A stretch of 64,000 bases of DNA from Mesobacillus maritimus (GCF_023715205.1 NZ_JAMBNR010000008.1:62001-126000); one strand, 5' to 3'. Positions 28,739 to 38,445 are shown, numbered from the stretch's first letter. Program-made: numbers and translations. Notes: generated by a model not told the origin, from the sequence alone.

Positions 28739-28878
28739 TCTGCTCCTCCTTCCGCGAATCAATAATCCTCCTAATTTTTCAGTCTATCAATTAGTATCCT
28801 CATCACGCTAAATGATTAGGTTTTACGAGCAATAAAAGGATTGAATGACTGGATAAGTCTACCTACCGTTATTTGCCT

Positions 28879-29982
28879 TTAATTTCTCTCAGCTAATGAT
28901 TGCTTTACTTTTAGCCTGAATTTATCATCACGTAAAAATTTTAGTTGAAATCCATTCATATTGCGTCTAAGCTTTATTTGTTGAAGCATGTTCAAATCAT
29001 CTGCTAAAAAAACGAGTTCGGTTTGATTGCCATCCACGTCCTTGGCGTACATGGAAATGGTAAAAACAAAAGCAGTGGATCCGCCCTTTTGACCTGCATG
29101 TTCTAACCACTCGCGATTTTTGGGATTCTTCATTACTTGTTCGAGTACCAGATCCAAATAATGATGAACTTCTTTGTCAAAAAACGTTTTGCTATTTATT
29201 TTTTTCATGAGTGCAAGATAATCCTGTGCCGCTGCCCGCGGCAATTGATCGGACCATAATCGTTGGTAGTCCATATTTAAGGATTTTATAATTTGTTCTT
29301 TTTCCTCAGTAGTCGGCGGATTTTCTAACCAGTTCTGATGGATTTTCAAAGCCCTTAGCCGATACTCAGTGATGTCCATCTTTTTCAATACCTCTAAAGC
29401 TTCCTCGCACGACAATTGTTCTTCCGCCGTCAATTGAACTGGTATAAACAAACTACTCACAACCGGATAAATTGGCTCATGATTGGTAGCCCCGATTTCA
29501 TGTAATAAGTTATTGATATTTTCGATTCCAAGTACTTTAATTAAATAGTCAGTATTAGCATTTGAACTATAAGCAATCATCCCATTAGCAATTTCACTTA
29601 ATGGTACCTCATCTTCCTCTTTAGCTTTGGTTACCGATTTAAGCCAGGCTTCATGTGCTCCACCATCTGTCTTTGGTACATAATAGTTTGCAAGCTCTGA
29701 TAACCGAACTTTTTGCTGGGGGTCAATTTCTCCTTTTGCCGCTTGGTGAGCATATTCAATCGCAATGATGATTTTCATCGTACTAGCAAGTGGAAGTGGT
29801 TCATTCTCATTCACCTTAACCCAACTTTCATTATTATAATTGATTGTAAGAGCTCCCTTTTTACTAGGCGCATTTTCTTTGATCAACTTTACAATATAAT
29901 CAGGGTCTTCCCTTAAAAATAACCAAATGCCTCCCCCAGCAAATACCACGATAGCCGCTAATATCCATAGAATCACTTTCAA
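28879..29982 (-). CDS. class A beta-lactamase-related serine hydrolase
   Basis: A 367-residue membrane-anchored or secreted protein with an N-terminal helix at 3-23. Penicillin-recognising motifs are present in order: STMK at 67-70 (nucleophile Ser67), SSN in AYSSNANTD and KGGST near residue 300. The class A Glu166 region is not obvious, and the insertions make it longer than true class A enzymes, so it may be a peptidase or transpeptidase-like protein rather than a resistance enzyme. The start is TTG 29982 behind GGGGGAAGGGG. Confidence 0.82.
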   Translation of the reverse strand: MKVILWILAAIVVFAGGGIWLFLREDPDYIVKLIKENAPSKKGALTINYNNESWVKVNENEPLPLASTMKIIIAIEYAHQAAKGEIDPQQKVRLSELANYYVPKTDGGAHEAWLKSVTKAKEEDEVPLSEIANGMIAYSSNANTDYLIKVLGIENINNLLHEIGATNHEPIYPVVSSLFIPVQLTAEEQLSCEEALEVLKKMDITEYRLRALKIHQNWLENPPTTEEKEQIIKSLNMDYQRLWSDQLPRAAAQDYLALMKKINSKTFFDKEVHHYLDLVLEQVMKNPKNREWLEHAGQKGGSTAFVFTISMYAKDVDGNQTELVFLADDLNMLQQIKLRRNMNGFQLKFLRDDKFRLKVKQSLAERN

Positions 29983-30207
29983 TCCCCTTCCCCCTTCTAT
30001 AAGGAGATACGATTTTAAAAAACAGAAGTTTCAATATTCTTGAAATTAAAGACATATGAATATAGAAACCTTACATTAGGTGCATGATAAGATTTTTAAC
30101 AGAATTGAGGTAAATGAACATACTAGGTTCGCTATTTTTTTCCCATACCAAAATAGACTATCACCTTCCAAACTACCTTGTTTTTGGAAAGTAAAAAAAA
30201 ATTAATG
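29983..30207. other. intergenic, no gene recognised
   Basis: AT-rich divergent region with only a short TTCCAAA/TTTGGAA hairpin near 30166-30190. No gene seen. Confidence 0.35.
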
Positions 30208-30386
30208 AAATGTTTTCGTAAAGGTTGTTGTTAAAATCCTAAAGCCGATTTTAACGATATAGTAGCCATTTTGTTTGTTTAAAATTAGTTTGCGAGCGCT
30301 TTTCTCGTAAAAATAGCTGTTTATTGAATACCAAGCTTATTCAACGTATCTTTTGTTGAAAAGCAACAAATTTTTAGAAAAAGGCC
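30208..30386. repeat. MITE-like element copy B
   Basis: About 179 bases. The left end TGTTTTCGTAAAGG with TTGTTGTTAAAATCC and the inner GCCGATTTTAACG match copy D at 49459 and the complement of copy C. The right end AAAAGCAACAAATTTTTAG with AAAAAGGCC is the inverted counterpart. Termini are slightly decayed, and no target duplication is visible. Confidence 0.7.
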
Positions 30387-30482
30387 TAAAAAAAACATGA
30401 ACCTACCATTATTAGTTGACGTTCAAAAAACATACCTGTTATTCTAGGTCCGTTAATGCCAAATTTGGAGGTAGTTTGAACC

Positions 30483-31571
30483 TTGATAAAAAAAATTGGA
30501 TATGCCATCATCGGTCTTAGTTTTGTCGCCTCCATCTTTTTTGTTTATCATAATTATTCCTTTTATGACCGTCCAATTGCGGAAGTCGTAAAAACGACTC
30601 TTATCGATTCGGTTGATATCGAAAATGAGGATCAAATTTTTACACAACGACTTTTAGCAGAACTAAAAAACGGGCCCGCGAAAGGAGAGCTCATTGAGTT
30701 AACAAATGACTATTCTTTATCGGGTGCTAATGATCAGAAATTTCAGCTTGGTTCTGAAATCTTTGTCTCTATCAATGAAGATAGCACGAGCTCTGAACTT
30801 ACTGGTTCAATTGAAGACATCAAACGGGACAAGTATGTGGTCATCGTTGGATGGGTCTTCATCTTTACGCTGCTATTGGTCGGAAGGAAACAAGGTTTGT
30901 TTTCGATTATTAGTTTAGTGGTGAATGCTGTATTGTTGTCCTATGCTTTGGACTTGTATTTAAGCACATCTGGCATCAGTTTATTGCTCATTTCTGGAGT
31001 CAGCATCATTTTATTTACCGTGATATCATTATTGTTGGTGAATGGATTAAATGAAAAAACGTATGCAGCGATTATCGCTACACTACTCGGAACATTTCTA
31101 TCACTCCTCATAACCTATATAGTTATGGTAATCACGAACGAAAACGGTCTAAGATATGAAGAGATGCAATTTATTACCCGTCCTTATAAGATGGTGTTTA
31201 TGGCCGGGGTGTTTATTGGAGCATTGGGAGCGGTCATGGATGTTGCCATTACCATGTCGTCGTCAATTTTTAGCTTATATGAGAAAAATCATCAGATATC
31301 CGTAGAGGCTCTAAAAAAATCTGGTTTGGAAATCGGAAAAGATATTATGGGTACAATGACTAATATTTTATTTTTCGCCTACATCAGTGGGAGCATTCCG
31401 ATGTTGCTTTTATATTTAAAAAACGGTTCAACATGGATGTTTACGCTATCGATGAACCTTTCCCTCGAACTTGCTCGTGCTCTTGCAGGCGGAATCGGCA
31501 TTGTATTGACCATTCCGATTGGGTTATATACGGCGATTTATTTTGTTAATCGAAAGAGGGCGAGAGCATGA
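30483..31571 (+). CDS. YibE/F family membrane protein
   Basis: A 362-residue protein with an N-terminal helix, an extracellular domain of about 100 residues and about seven membrane helices. The family signature is GAVMDVAITMSSS followed by GKDIMGTMTNILFFAYISG. YibE/F proteins are uncharacterised transporters or stress proteins that occur in pairs. The start is TTG 30483 after GGAGGT. The stop overlaps the next gene by 4 bases (ATGA), so the two are coupled. Confidence 0.88.
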   Translation: MIKKIGYAIIGLSFVASIFFVYHNYSFYDRPIAEVVKTTLIDSVDIENEDQIFTQRLLAELKNGPAKGELIELTNDYSLSGANDQKFQLGSEIFVSINEDSTSSELTGSIEDIKRDKYVVIVGWVFIFTLLLVGRKQGLFSIISLVVNAVLLSYALDLYLSTSGISLLLISGVSIILFTVISLLLVNGLNEKTYAAIIATLLGTFLSLLITYIVMVITNENGLRYEEMQFITRPYKMVFMAGVFIGALGAVMDVAITMSSSIFSLYEKNHQISVEALKKSGLEIGKDIMGTMTNILFFAYISGSIPMLLLYLKNGSTWMFTLSMNLSLELARALAGGIGIVLTIPIGLYTAIYFVNRKRARA

Positions 31572-32338
31572 ATGTGTTAATATGGCTAGCCGGAATCCTA
31601 CTCATCTTAATGATTCTAGTTGGTGGACACAAAGGGGCTCGCTCGTTTATTGCCATCATTTACAATTTTGCCGTCATCTTGTTTACTGTCCTCCTGATGA
31701 CTGTGCCAAATGCGGATCCAATTATCATCACGATTATTGCTTCAACCATAATCAGCTGTATTAATCTTTTTTATATTAATGAAGTAAATAGAACGACTAA
31801 GACAGCCTTCATTTCAACTGTCATTACCATAATCATGTTACTAATGTTTATTTTTGTCTTTACTGAAAAGTCGATGATTCAAGGCTTTGGCGAAGAGGAA
31901 ATTGAAGAAATTGGGATATTTACGCTATTTATTGGGATTGATTTTATAAAAATCGCCACTGCTGTGATCATCATGAGTACCATTGGGGCGATCACAGATA
32001 CAGCGATGGCAATTTCGTCTCCAATGCGTGAAATTTTCATTCATAATCCAACGATAAGTCGGAAAGAATTATTTTTTTCCGGAATGAACATTGGAAAAGA
32101 CATTTTAGGAACAAGTACGAACACCTTGTTTTTTGCTTTCTTTGGTGGATATTTAGGGTTATTGATTTGGTTTAAAGACTTATCATACTCGCTGGGGGAA
32201 ATCATTAACTCCAAAGTATTTAGCGCGGAAATGATAACCATTTTATGCGCTGGAATTGGAGTTGCTTTGATTATTCCTGTTACTGCGTCTATTACAGCAT
32301 ACTACTTAGTAAAAGCAAGGAACCAAAACAAACATTAG
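31568..32338 (+). CDS. YibE/F family membrane protein, second subunit
   Basis: A 256-residue protein with seven or so helices and the same signature as its partner, GAITDTAMAISSPM and GKDILGTSTNTLFFAFFGG, but without the extracellular domain. The ATGA overlap with the upstream gene and the shared motif suggest a heteromeric membrane complex that arose by duplication. No substrate is known. A terminator follows. Confidence 0.88.
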   Translation: MNVLIWLAGILLILMILVGGHKGARSFIAIIYNFAVILFTVLLMTVPNADPIIITIIASTIISCINLFYINEVNRTTKTAFISTVITIIMLLMFIFVFTEKSMIQGFGEEEIEEIGIFTLFIGIDFIKIATAVIIMSTIGAITDTAMAISSPMREIFIHNPTISRKELFFSGMNIGKDILGTSTNTLFFAFFGGYLGLLIWFKDLSYSLGEIINSKVFSAEMITILCAGIGVALIIPVTASITAYYLVKARNQNKH

Positions 32339-32360
32339 AAGCTAAAGAGCATTCATAAAA

Positions 32361-32401
32361 AACCGGATTTCTTCATCTTTAGCAGAAATTCGGTTTTTTT
32401 C
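32361..32401 (+). terminator. intrinsic terminator
   Basis: An 11-base stem (32361-32371 with 32384-32394, one mismatch) followed by TTTTTTC. Confidence 0.8.
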
Positions 32402-32503
32402 TGTTATCTTGGATTCTCACAAGCTCACCCATTCTTTATGGAAAATCACACCATATACTAAATAATAAGTAATCCATATAACAACCGATTGGTGGTGAAC
32501 TTT

Positions 32504-33766
32504 ATGCAGAAACAAGGCCCATTTTCATATGGAAAGATTTTTGTTATTGGAAGTGGTTTTTTTGCATTATCATTGGTTTGGGCTTTTTACAATGCCTATA
32601 TGCCTCTCATTTTAGGTGATTATATTGAAAGCCGAGCACTTCGGGGAGCCATCATGGGATTAGATAATTTCCTAGCAGTTCTCTTAATTCCTATCATTGG
32701 AGCATGGTCTGATAAAATGGATACACGGTTTGGTAATCGACTTCCATTCATCATGGTGGGCATGCCAGTAGCCGCCCTTTTTTTCATCCTCATCCCTTTC
32801 GCATCAACCATGACATTTTGGCTGCTGCTTCTTGTGGATATTGTCTTTTTATTTGCAATGACCTTATACCGAGCACCCGTTATCGCGCTTATGCCTGACC
32901 ATACACCACCTGAACAACGCTCAACAGCCAATGGAATTATTAATTTGATTGGTGGAATTGGTGCCATCATTGCCTTATTTGGATTATCGACTCTATATGG
33001 GATTAATCGAAACTACCCATTTCTCGTTGCTGGCTTATTGCTTTTACTAACGTTTCTACTATTATATTACACCGTCGACCGAAAACCTCCTTACGTCACC
33101 AGAGCTACGAATAATGATCATTCCGATTCATTGATAAAGAACTTTAAGATTTTAAAAGAAAAAGCATTTCGGGGTCATTTATTTGTGTTAATTAGTATTT
33201 TCCTTTATTTTATTGGCTTTACCGGTGTCGAATCCCAATTTACCGTTTATGCTGTTGAGCACTTAAACATGAAAGAAAGCACCGCAGGATTCACCCTCGG
33301 TTTCTTCAGTTTATCGTTTGTTATATTTGCGGTTCCAGCCGGCATACTCGGAAGTAGATGGGGCAAAGCTCCTTCCATGTTAATTGGGTTGATCGCACAA
33401 CCGATTATTTTTATTAGCATTCCGCTGCTGCCTTATCTTGGTGGTTTCTTTCCCACTATCAATCCAGTCCTACTTCTTCAAATCGTTTTATTTATCGGTG
33501 GAATTGCTTGGGCGTTTATCAATGTTCAGGCCTATCCGTTAGTGGCCGATTTAGGTGGAAAAAGCAAAATCGGTTTTTTTACCGGACTCTACTACTTTTT
33601 CTCAATGGCTTCGGCAATCGTCGCTCCGGGACTTCTTGGTTTGCTGATGGATTTATTCTCACATTCCGCACTGTTTTATGGCTCAGCTGTTACCTTTATT
33701 GGTGCTTATTATTTTTTAAGAAAAGGGCATCGCTTGATTACCAAAGAACCATACGAGACATCATAA
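32504..33766 (+). CDS. MFS transporter, SLC45/sugar-symporter-like
   Basis: A 420-residue permease with 12 predicted helices. Loop 2-3 shows GAWSDKMDTRFGNRLPF, the D-x5-RxGRRxP-type motif of GPH/SLC45 carriers, and the central loop is short. It probably imports a sugar or glycoside with protons or sodium; the substrate is unknown. The start is ATG 32504, after GGTGGTGA. It is a single gene, convergent with the flavodoxin. Confidence 0.85.
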   Translation: MQKQGPFSYGKIFVIGSGFFALSLVWAFYNAYMPLILGDYIESRALRGAIMGLDNFLAVLLIPIIGAWSDKMDTRFGNRLPFIMVGMPVAALFFILIPFASTMTFWLLLLVDIVFLFAMTLYRAPVIALMPDHTPPEQRSTANGIINLIGGIGAIIALFGLSTLYGINRNYPFLVAGLLLLLTFLLLYYTVDRKPPYVTRATNNDHSDSLIKNFKILKEKAFRGHLFVLISIFLYFIGFTGVESQFTVYAVEHLNMKESTAGFTLGFFSLSFVIFAVPAGILGSRWGKAPSMLIGLIAQPIIFISIPLLPYLGGFFPTINPVLLLQIVLFIGGIAWAFINVQAYPLVADLGGKSKIGFFTGLYYFFSMASAIVAPGLLGLLMDLFSHSALFYGSAVTFIGAYYFLRKGHRLITKEPYETS

Positions 33767-33771
33767 AAAAC

Positions 33772-33810
33772 CCCGCTCAGAGGTTTGCAATCTCTTTGAG
33801 CGGGATTTTT
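33772..33810. terminator. bidirectional intrinsic terminator
   Basis: CCCGCTCA (33772-33779) pairs with TGAGCGGG (33797-33804). An A run precedes and a T run follows, between convergent genes. Confidence 0.85.
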
Positions 33811-33813
33811 CAA

Positions 33814-34257
33814 TTAAACTAGCTTTTGGGCACGTTCGAAAATCGACTGAACAAATTTTTGACAACGCTTTTCATCCTGTTGTTGTGGAAATAGCTCTAC
33901 TTTCAATGTGGCCGCCAAGTTGGAATGAACGTATAACATATCCCGAAACTGATCCACTGCTCCACAATAATGAGGGTAAAAACTGTCACCTGTCCCAAAA
34001 ACAGCTGTTATTTTATCTTTCTTTTCAAACATTTCAAATGCACGATAAAGTCTTCTCATTTCTTGAGGAACCTGCCCATTTCCCCATGTATAGGTCCCAA
34101 TCACGATCGCATCATATTCATTTAAATAGGTTGTTGAAAACTGTTCAATTCTATAAATTTGAATATCAACTTCTTTGGACAAAATAGATTGATATAAGTT
34201 TTCCGCCAATTCTTTTGTATTTCCAGTAACAGATGTATAAACGATCACACACTTCAT
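33814..34257 (-). CDS. flavodoxin, RNR-associated
   Basis: A 147-residue FMN protein with the phosphate loop TSVTGNTKELA at 8-18, the GTYTWGNGQVP isoalloxazine loop and the later GTGDSFYPHYCGA loop. It immediately follows nrdB (34258), so it is likely the electron donor for ribonucleotide reductase or for assembly of its cofactor, as NrdI is in class Ib systems. It is longer than typical NrdI and has the full flavodoxin loops, so I call it a flavodoxin. Confidence 0.9.
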   Translation of the reverse strand: MKCVIVYTSVTGNTKELAENLYQSILSKEVDIQIYRIEQFSTTYLNEYDAIVIGTYTWGNGQVPQEMRRLYRAFEMFEKKDKITAVFGTGDSFYPHYCGAVDQFRDMLYVHSNLAATLKVELFPQQQDEKRCQKFVQSIFERAQKLV

Positions 34258-35301
34258 TTACAACTCATCAAATCCATTCGCTTGCGATACTTTCGTATAC
34301 GTTCTTGATTTTTGTTCGAAGAAATCAGATTTGGTTTCATTCATCATTTCATCACTAAATACTTGAATCCATGGCATCGGATTCGTTCTTTCTTCATAAA
34401 GGTTTTCAAGTCCTAACTGTCGGAGTCGTTTATTGGCTAAATATTCCACATATCCATCAAATTCATCTAAGTCAATTCCGTCTAAGCCAACGAAGATGGA
34501 ATGGGCCCATTCTTTTTCAAGAGAAACCGCTTTGTCGATTGTTTGATAAACATATTCTAGATGTTCTTCGGTTTGAAGCTCTGGATTTTCAGTCATAAGA
34601 ATTCGGGTAAACTGGGAAATAAAATATGCGTGTTGCATTTCATCTCGTTGAATATAACTAATCATCGTACTCGTTTTCAGCATTTTTTGCTGCCGCGCTA
34701 AATGATAGAAAAACGCAAATCCTGCATAAAAATAAATCCCTTCTAGGATGGTCGAACCTACACATAGTTTAAATAAATGATCTGGAGTTGGTTCTTGTCT
34801 AAAGTTTTCATAGGTATCTAAAATAAGTTGATTCCGTTTCCTCACGATTGGGTCTTGATGGACTTGATCAAAACGGGCATTCTGTTCTTTAACAGGTACA
34901 AGTGAACTTAAGATATACGAATAGGATTCATTATGAACAGCTTCCTGCTGCGAGATGACGGCAAAAATGGCCTTGAAACTAGAATCAGTTACATAATCCA
35001 TGACACAACTCATTGTTGGTGTTTGTAAACTATCCAAAGACGCTAACTGGGTGTTAATTCGTAAAAAGATCTCTTTCTCTTGAATACTTAGAGAATCCCA
35101 CTGTTTAATATCATCTTGCATATTGATTTCCTGCGCTTTCCAAAAGTTTGATAACAACGCTTGGTATACATCATACATCTTCGGATAAGCAATATCATTC
35201 CAGTTGAGCAATCCGGAGGACTTCCCATTGATCACTCCTGTAGATTTGTTTGGAAATTCAGGGTTTAATAGCTTAATTTTTTTTAATAATGATGGCTTCA
35301 T
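34258..35301 (-). CDS. nrdB: class I ribonucleotide reductase beta subunit
   Basis: Carries the dinuclear metal site and radical that start nucleotide reduction. The 347 residues include all expected ligands: Asp90 (SLDSLQ), Glu120 and His123 (EAVH), radical Tyr127, a later Glu (ILEGIYFY), and Glu/His in RDEMQH. The start is ATG 35301 after AAAGGGG; the longer frame to 35331 overlaps nrdA and lacks a binding site. It is co-transcribed with nrdA, the flavodoxin and the upstream thioesterase, under a cobalamin riboswitch. Whether it uses iron or manganese cannot be read here. Confidence 0.93.
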   Translation of the reverse strand: MKPSLLKKIKLLNPEFPNKSTGVINGKSSGLLNWNDIAYPKMYDVYQALLSNFWKAQEINMQDDIKQWDSLSIQEKEIFLRINTQLASLDSLQTPTMSCVMDYVTDSSFKAIFAVISQQEAVHNESYSYILSSLVPVKEQNARFDQVHQDPIVRKRNQLILDTYENFRQEPTPDHLFKLCVGSTILEGIYFYAGFAFFYHLARQQKMLKTSTMISYIQRDEMQHAYFISQFTRILMTENPELQTEEHLEYVYQTIDKAVSLEKEWAHSIFVGLDGIDLDEFDGYVEYLANKRLRQLGLENLYEERTNPMPWIQVFSDEMMNETKSDFFEQKSRTYTKVSQANGFDEL

Positions 35302-35318
35302 TTTTTTTCCCCTTTCCA

Positions 35319-37598
35319 CTAACTTTGACAAGCGTCACATACGTCGATTTCCGCTTGAGAAGTACTGCGAACATAATAGGTCGTTTTTAATCCTTGTCTC
35401 CATGCTTCTAAATGGAGATGCAATAATTCTTTCGCTTTAATATCATGACGAACATAAAGGTTAAAACTAATAGCTTGGTCAATATGCCGCTGGCGTGCTG
35501 CGTTTTGGCGAATGCTCCAAACCTGATCCAACTCATGTCTAGTTTTGCGATAATAATTGTATGTGCGATGAGTTAAATCGGGTGCCGTTACTTTAAATTT
35601 GAAGTTTTTCTTTTCCTCCGCATATTCAACAGCATATAAAGGATCAATGCCATCGGTCGAACCACCAATTTTAGCAGTCGAAGAGTTAGGAGCAACAGCC
35701 ATCAGCCAACCATTACGAACTCCAAAAGAGGCAACTTCTTTTTTCAATTTCTCCCAACGTCTTGTATGATATTGTTTTCGCTCAAAATACTCTCCTGTTT
35801 GCCATTCTGACCCAGCAAATTCACCGTATGCCCCTTTTTCTTTCGCCAGTTCCAGTGATGACTGAATCGCATAAAAAGCAATGTCCTCATAAAGCTGATC
35901 TGCCAGGATCACAGCTTCCTCAGATTCCCAATGAATCCCTTTTAAGGCTAAAAGGTGATGCCACCCAAAAGTTCCTAAACCCACTCCCCGATATTTTTTA
36001 TTCGTAATATCTGCTTGTCCGACTGATATCGACTGATGATCAATGACGTTATCTAGCATTCGCATCTGGATCGGAATTAATCTTTCTAACACACGATCCG
36101 TTACAGCCTTTGGGAGATTGATAGACGACAAATTACAAACAACAAACTCGCCTGGCTTGCGGACGAGGACCATATTTCCGATGTCATCCTTATATTCCTC
36201 GACAATTTTCGTCGCCGACATGTTCTGAGCAATCTCTGTACATAAATTGCTACAAAAAATAGAGGTTCTTCCTTTTCCCCTCACATGTTTATTCGGATTT
36301 TGGCGGTTGACTTCATCGCGGTAAAACATGTATGGAGTCCCTGTTTCTAACTGAGAAATCATGATTCTAGCCATAAGATCCATCGCGCGATAGGTTTTAC
36401 GCGGAAGCAGTGGATGATTGACCGCCTCTTCATATTTTTCGGTAAACGCTTTGTCATCGATCTCGTCATAAAAATCTTCCAAACCAAGTGCATTTCCATT
36501 TTCATCCTTCCATCCCATGATTTGTTTCACTTCGTGCGGACAAAAAGTATGCCATTCTCCTATGCTTTTCCCCTGTTCATCCTGTTCTGCTAACTTCTGC
36601 ATAAATAAATCTGGGATGGAAACCCCAGTGAACAAATCATGAGCCTTCCGTCTTTCATCGCCGTTATTTGTTTTTAATTCTAAGAACCCATTCATGATAT
36701 CCTTATGGAAAACATCTAAATATACAGCAACCGCACCTTGCCTTTGCCCTAATTGATCTACACTTACGGCGGTATCGTTTAATAACCGAATCCACGGAAT
36801 AACTCCCGAAGAATTGCCTTTAAACTTTTTAATGTCTGATCCTAACGCGCGTATTTTTCCAAGATAGATCCCAAGACCGCCCCCATCTTTACTTAGTCGA
36901 GCAGTCTCCCAATTATTTAAAAAGATCGCATCTAATGAGTCATCCACCGTATCAATAAAGCAAGAGGAAAGCTGTCCATAACTTTTGCCTGCATTCGCTA
37001 GTGTTGGCGTCGCTACGGTCATATACAGGTTACTCAAGGCCCAATAGGCTTCCTTCACATAATCTAACCGTTTCGATTTTGCCTCCTTACTCATTAACGT
37101 CATCGCAATCACCATAAAGCGTTCTTGAGGCAATTCATAGAAACGGCCTTCATAATCTTTTGCAAGATAGCGGCTCGCCAATAAAAATAGCCCTATGTAC
37201 TGAAACAATTCATCTCTTTCTGGAGAGATTTCTGCTCCTAATTCTTCGATTTCCGCTTTTGTATACTGGTTCAATAACTCTTTTGAATAGATTCCAAGTT
37301 TCGTTAAATTCTTAATCAGCGTATAAAAATCGCCGTATTTCTTTTCTTGTTCATACCCTCGATTGCTAGCTGCCTCGTGGTACAATTCTTGTAAATAAAG
37401 ATGTGCCGCAAGATAGGTCCAATTCGGACTTTCCATTGAAATTTGATCTAACGCATAATGAAGAGCTACCTTAGAGGCTGATTCCTTCTCAGAGAGAAAC
37501 CTTGCACTCAGCCCCACTGTATCTAGATTATATTTTTCTGCCGTTTTTTTAATAGTCTGGATGATCGACTGGTTGTTTATTAATTGTTCACTTATCAT
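35319..37598 (-). CDS. nrdA: class I ribonucleotide reductase alpha subunit
   Basis: Reduces ribonucleoside diphosphates to deoxyribonucleotides. The 759 residues hold the redox cysteines in LSSCF and VCNLSSIN, the active-site N-x-C-x-E motif NLCTE, the tyrosine pair in TTYYVR and the C-terminal CDAC thiols. The N-terminus lacks the KRDG-type beta hairpin of an ATP cone, although the following helices align with the end of a cone, so overall activity control by dATP is probably lost or altered. Start ATG 37598 lies behind AAAGGAG and overlaps the thioesterase end by 11 bases. Expression should fall when B12 is plentiful, given the upstream riboswitch. Confidence 0.95.
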   Translation of the reverse strand: MISEQLINNQSIIQTIKKTAEKYNLDTVGLSARFLSEKESASKVALHYALDQISMESPNWTYLAAHLYLQELYHEAASNRGYEQEKKYGDFYTLIKNLTKLGIYSKELLNQYTKAEIEELGAEISPERDELFQYIGLFLLASRYLAKDYEGRFYELPQERFMVIAMTLMSKEAKSKRLDYVKEAYWALSNLYMTVATPTLANAGKSYGQLSSCFIDTVDDSLDAIFLNNWETARLSKDGGGLGIYLGKIRALGSDIKKFKGNSSGVIPWIRLLNDTAVSVDQLGQRQGAVAVYLDVFHKDIMNGFLELKTNNGDERRKAHDLFTGVSIPDLFMQKLAEQDEQGKSIGEWHTFCPHEVKQIMGWKDENGNALGLEDFYDEIDDKAFTEKYEEAVNHPLLPRKTYRAMDLMARIMISQLETGTPYMFYRDEVNRQNPNKHVRGKGRTSIFCSNLCTEIAQNMSATKIVEEYKDDIGNMVLVRKPGEFVVCNLSSINLPKAVTDRVLERLIPIQMRMLDNVIDHQSISVGQADITNKKYRGVGLGTFGWHHLLALKGIHWESEEAVILADQLYEDIAFYAIQSSLELAKEKGAYGEFAGSEWQTGEYFERKQYHTRRWEKLKKEVASFGVRNGWLMAVAPNSSTAKIGGSTDGIDPLYAVEYAEEKKNFKFKVTAPDLTHRTYNYYRKTRHELDQVWSIRQNAARQRHIDQAISFNLYVRHDIKAKELLHLHLEAWRQGLKTTYYVRSTSQAEIDVCDACQS

Positions 37599-38082
37599 AA
37601 GCTTGCTCCTTTGAGAACTCGTTTATTTTCAAGCGCCTTGCCTTACGCTTCTGTGCATTTTGAAAGAGACTTTTTTCTTCCTCCGTCTCCGGTACCACCC
37701 GACAAACAGGTGTCGGTTTCCCGTCATTGTTTACCGCAACCATTGTCAAAATGGCTGTTGTGGTGACCGTTTTGTTTCCTGTTTCGAGATTCTGGCAATC
37801 TACTTTTACATACACTTCCATCGATGTTCGGCCTGTAGAAATGACGACACCCTCTAAATTTAAAATGTCCCCCACTTTTGCAGATGAAATAAAATTAACC
37901 GTATCAATCGAAGCCGTTACAACCGCACTTTTACTATGTTTCATCGCGGTAATCGCTGCGATTTCATCGATATAAGACAAAACAGTTCCTCCAAAAATGG
38001 TTCCCATGTGGTTTGTATCTGGAGGTAACACAAGTTTTGTTTGAACACTTCTTGACCTTGATGCAGGCGTTTCTTCCAACAT
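37588..38082 (-). CDS. hotdog-fold acyl-CoA thioesterase, YkhA-like
   Basis: A 164-residue cytoplasmic thioesterase hydrolysing acyl-CoA. The hotdog core shows PPDTNHMGTIFGGTVLSYID, with the catalytic Asn and Asp equivalents, and ASIDTVNFIS. A short basic C-terminus follows. I set the start at ATG 38082 (GAGGG upstream); GTG 38094 is in frame. It is the first gene after the cobalamin riboswitch and overlaps nrdA, so it shares the B12 control. A metabolic link with nucleotide reduction is not obvious; it may simply be a bystander. Confidence 0.9.
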   Translation of the reverse strand: MLEETPASRSRSVQTKLVLPPDTNHMGTIFGGTVLSYIDEIAAITAMKHSKSAVVTASIDTVNFISSAKVGDILNLEGVVISTGRTSMEVYVKVDCQNLETGNKTVTTTAILTMVAVNNDGKPTPVCRVVPETEEEKSLFQNAQKRKARRLKINEFSKEQAYDK

Positions 38083-38155
38083 CCCATCCCTCACTTTCTT
38101 TTTTTAGGAAACTAAATCCATGCATCGGTCGTTAGGAATGATTATTTTTACACGC

Positions 38156-38185
38156 AAAAAACCCATCTATAAGCTAAGATGGGTT
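38156..38185 (-). terminator. riboswitch expression-platform terminator
   Basis: Minus-strand AACCCATCT (38185-38177) pairs with AGATGGGTT (38168-38160) and is followed by a run of Ts. It lies between the cobalamin riboswitch and the thioesterase-nrdAB operon, so ligand binding probably lets it form and stops transcription. Confidence 0.85.
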
Positions 38186-38289
38186 GGATAAACGTAGAAT
38201 AATCTAGGAACACAGTTTAACCTATACTGTGAATCTATGAATACCCTCGTTTTACCTTCCCAACTCCCGAAGAAGATAATACATATAAA

Positions 38290-38445
38290 AATGGCAGGTC
38301 TCCTGACTTATGCTTCTTCCTACTCTAAGCCCTTCCCATCTTAGTAGACAGTGGATTTGCTTATTTCGTCAGCAATTACAGTTGCGGGTACAGTTCTGGG
38401 ATTTCACCAGATTCCCTATTAACGTCTATTTAGACACCACTTTTA
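38290..38445 (-). promoter_or_regulatory. cobalamin riboswitch upstream of thioesterase-nrdAB-flavodoxin
   Basis: The minus strand contains the B12 box GTCAGGAGACCTGCC (near 38308-38293), the core GCAACTGTAATTGCTGACG, CCACTGT and GGGAAGG in the order of the cobalamin aptamer. The flanking P1 arms are less certain. About 200 bases separate it from the first gene, with a terminator in between. It is the first of two such elements in the window. Confidence 0.93.
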
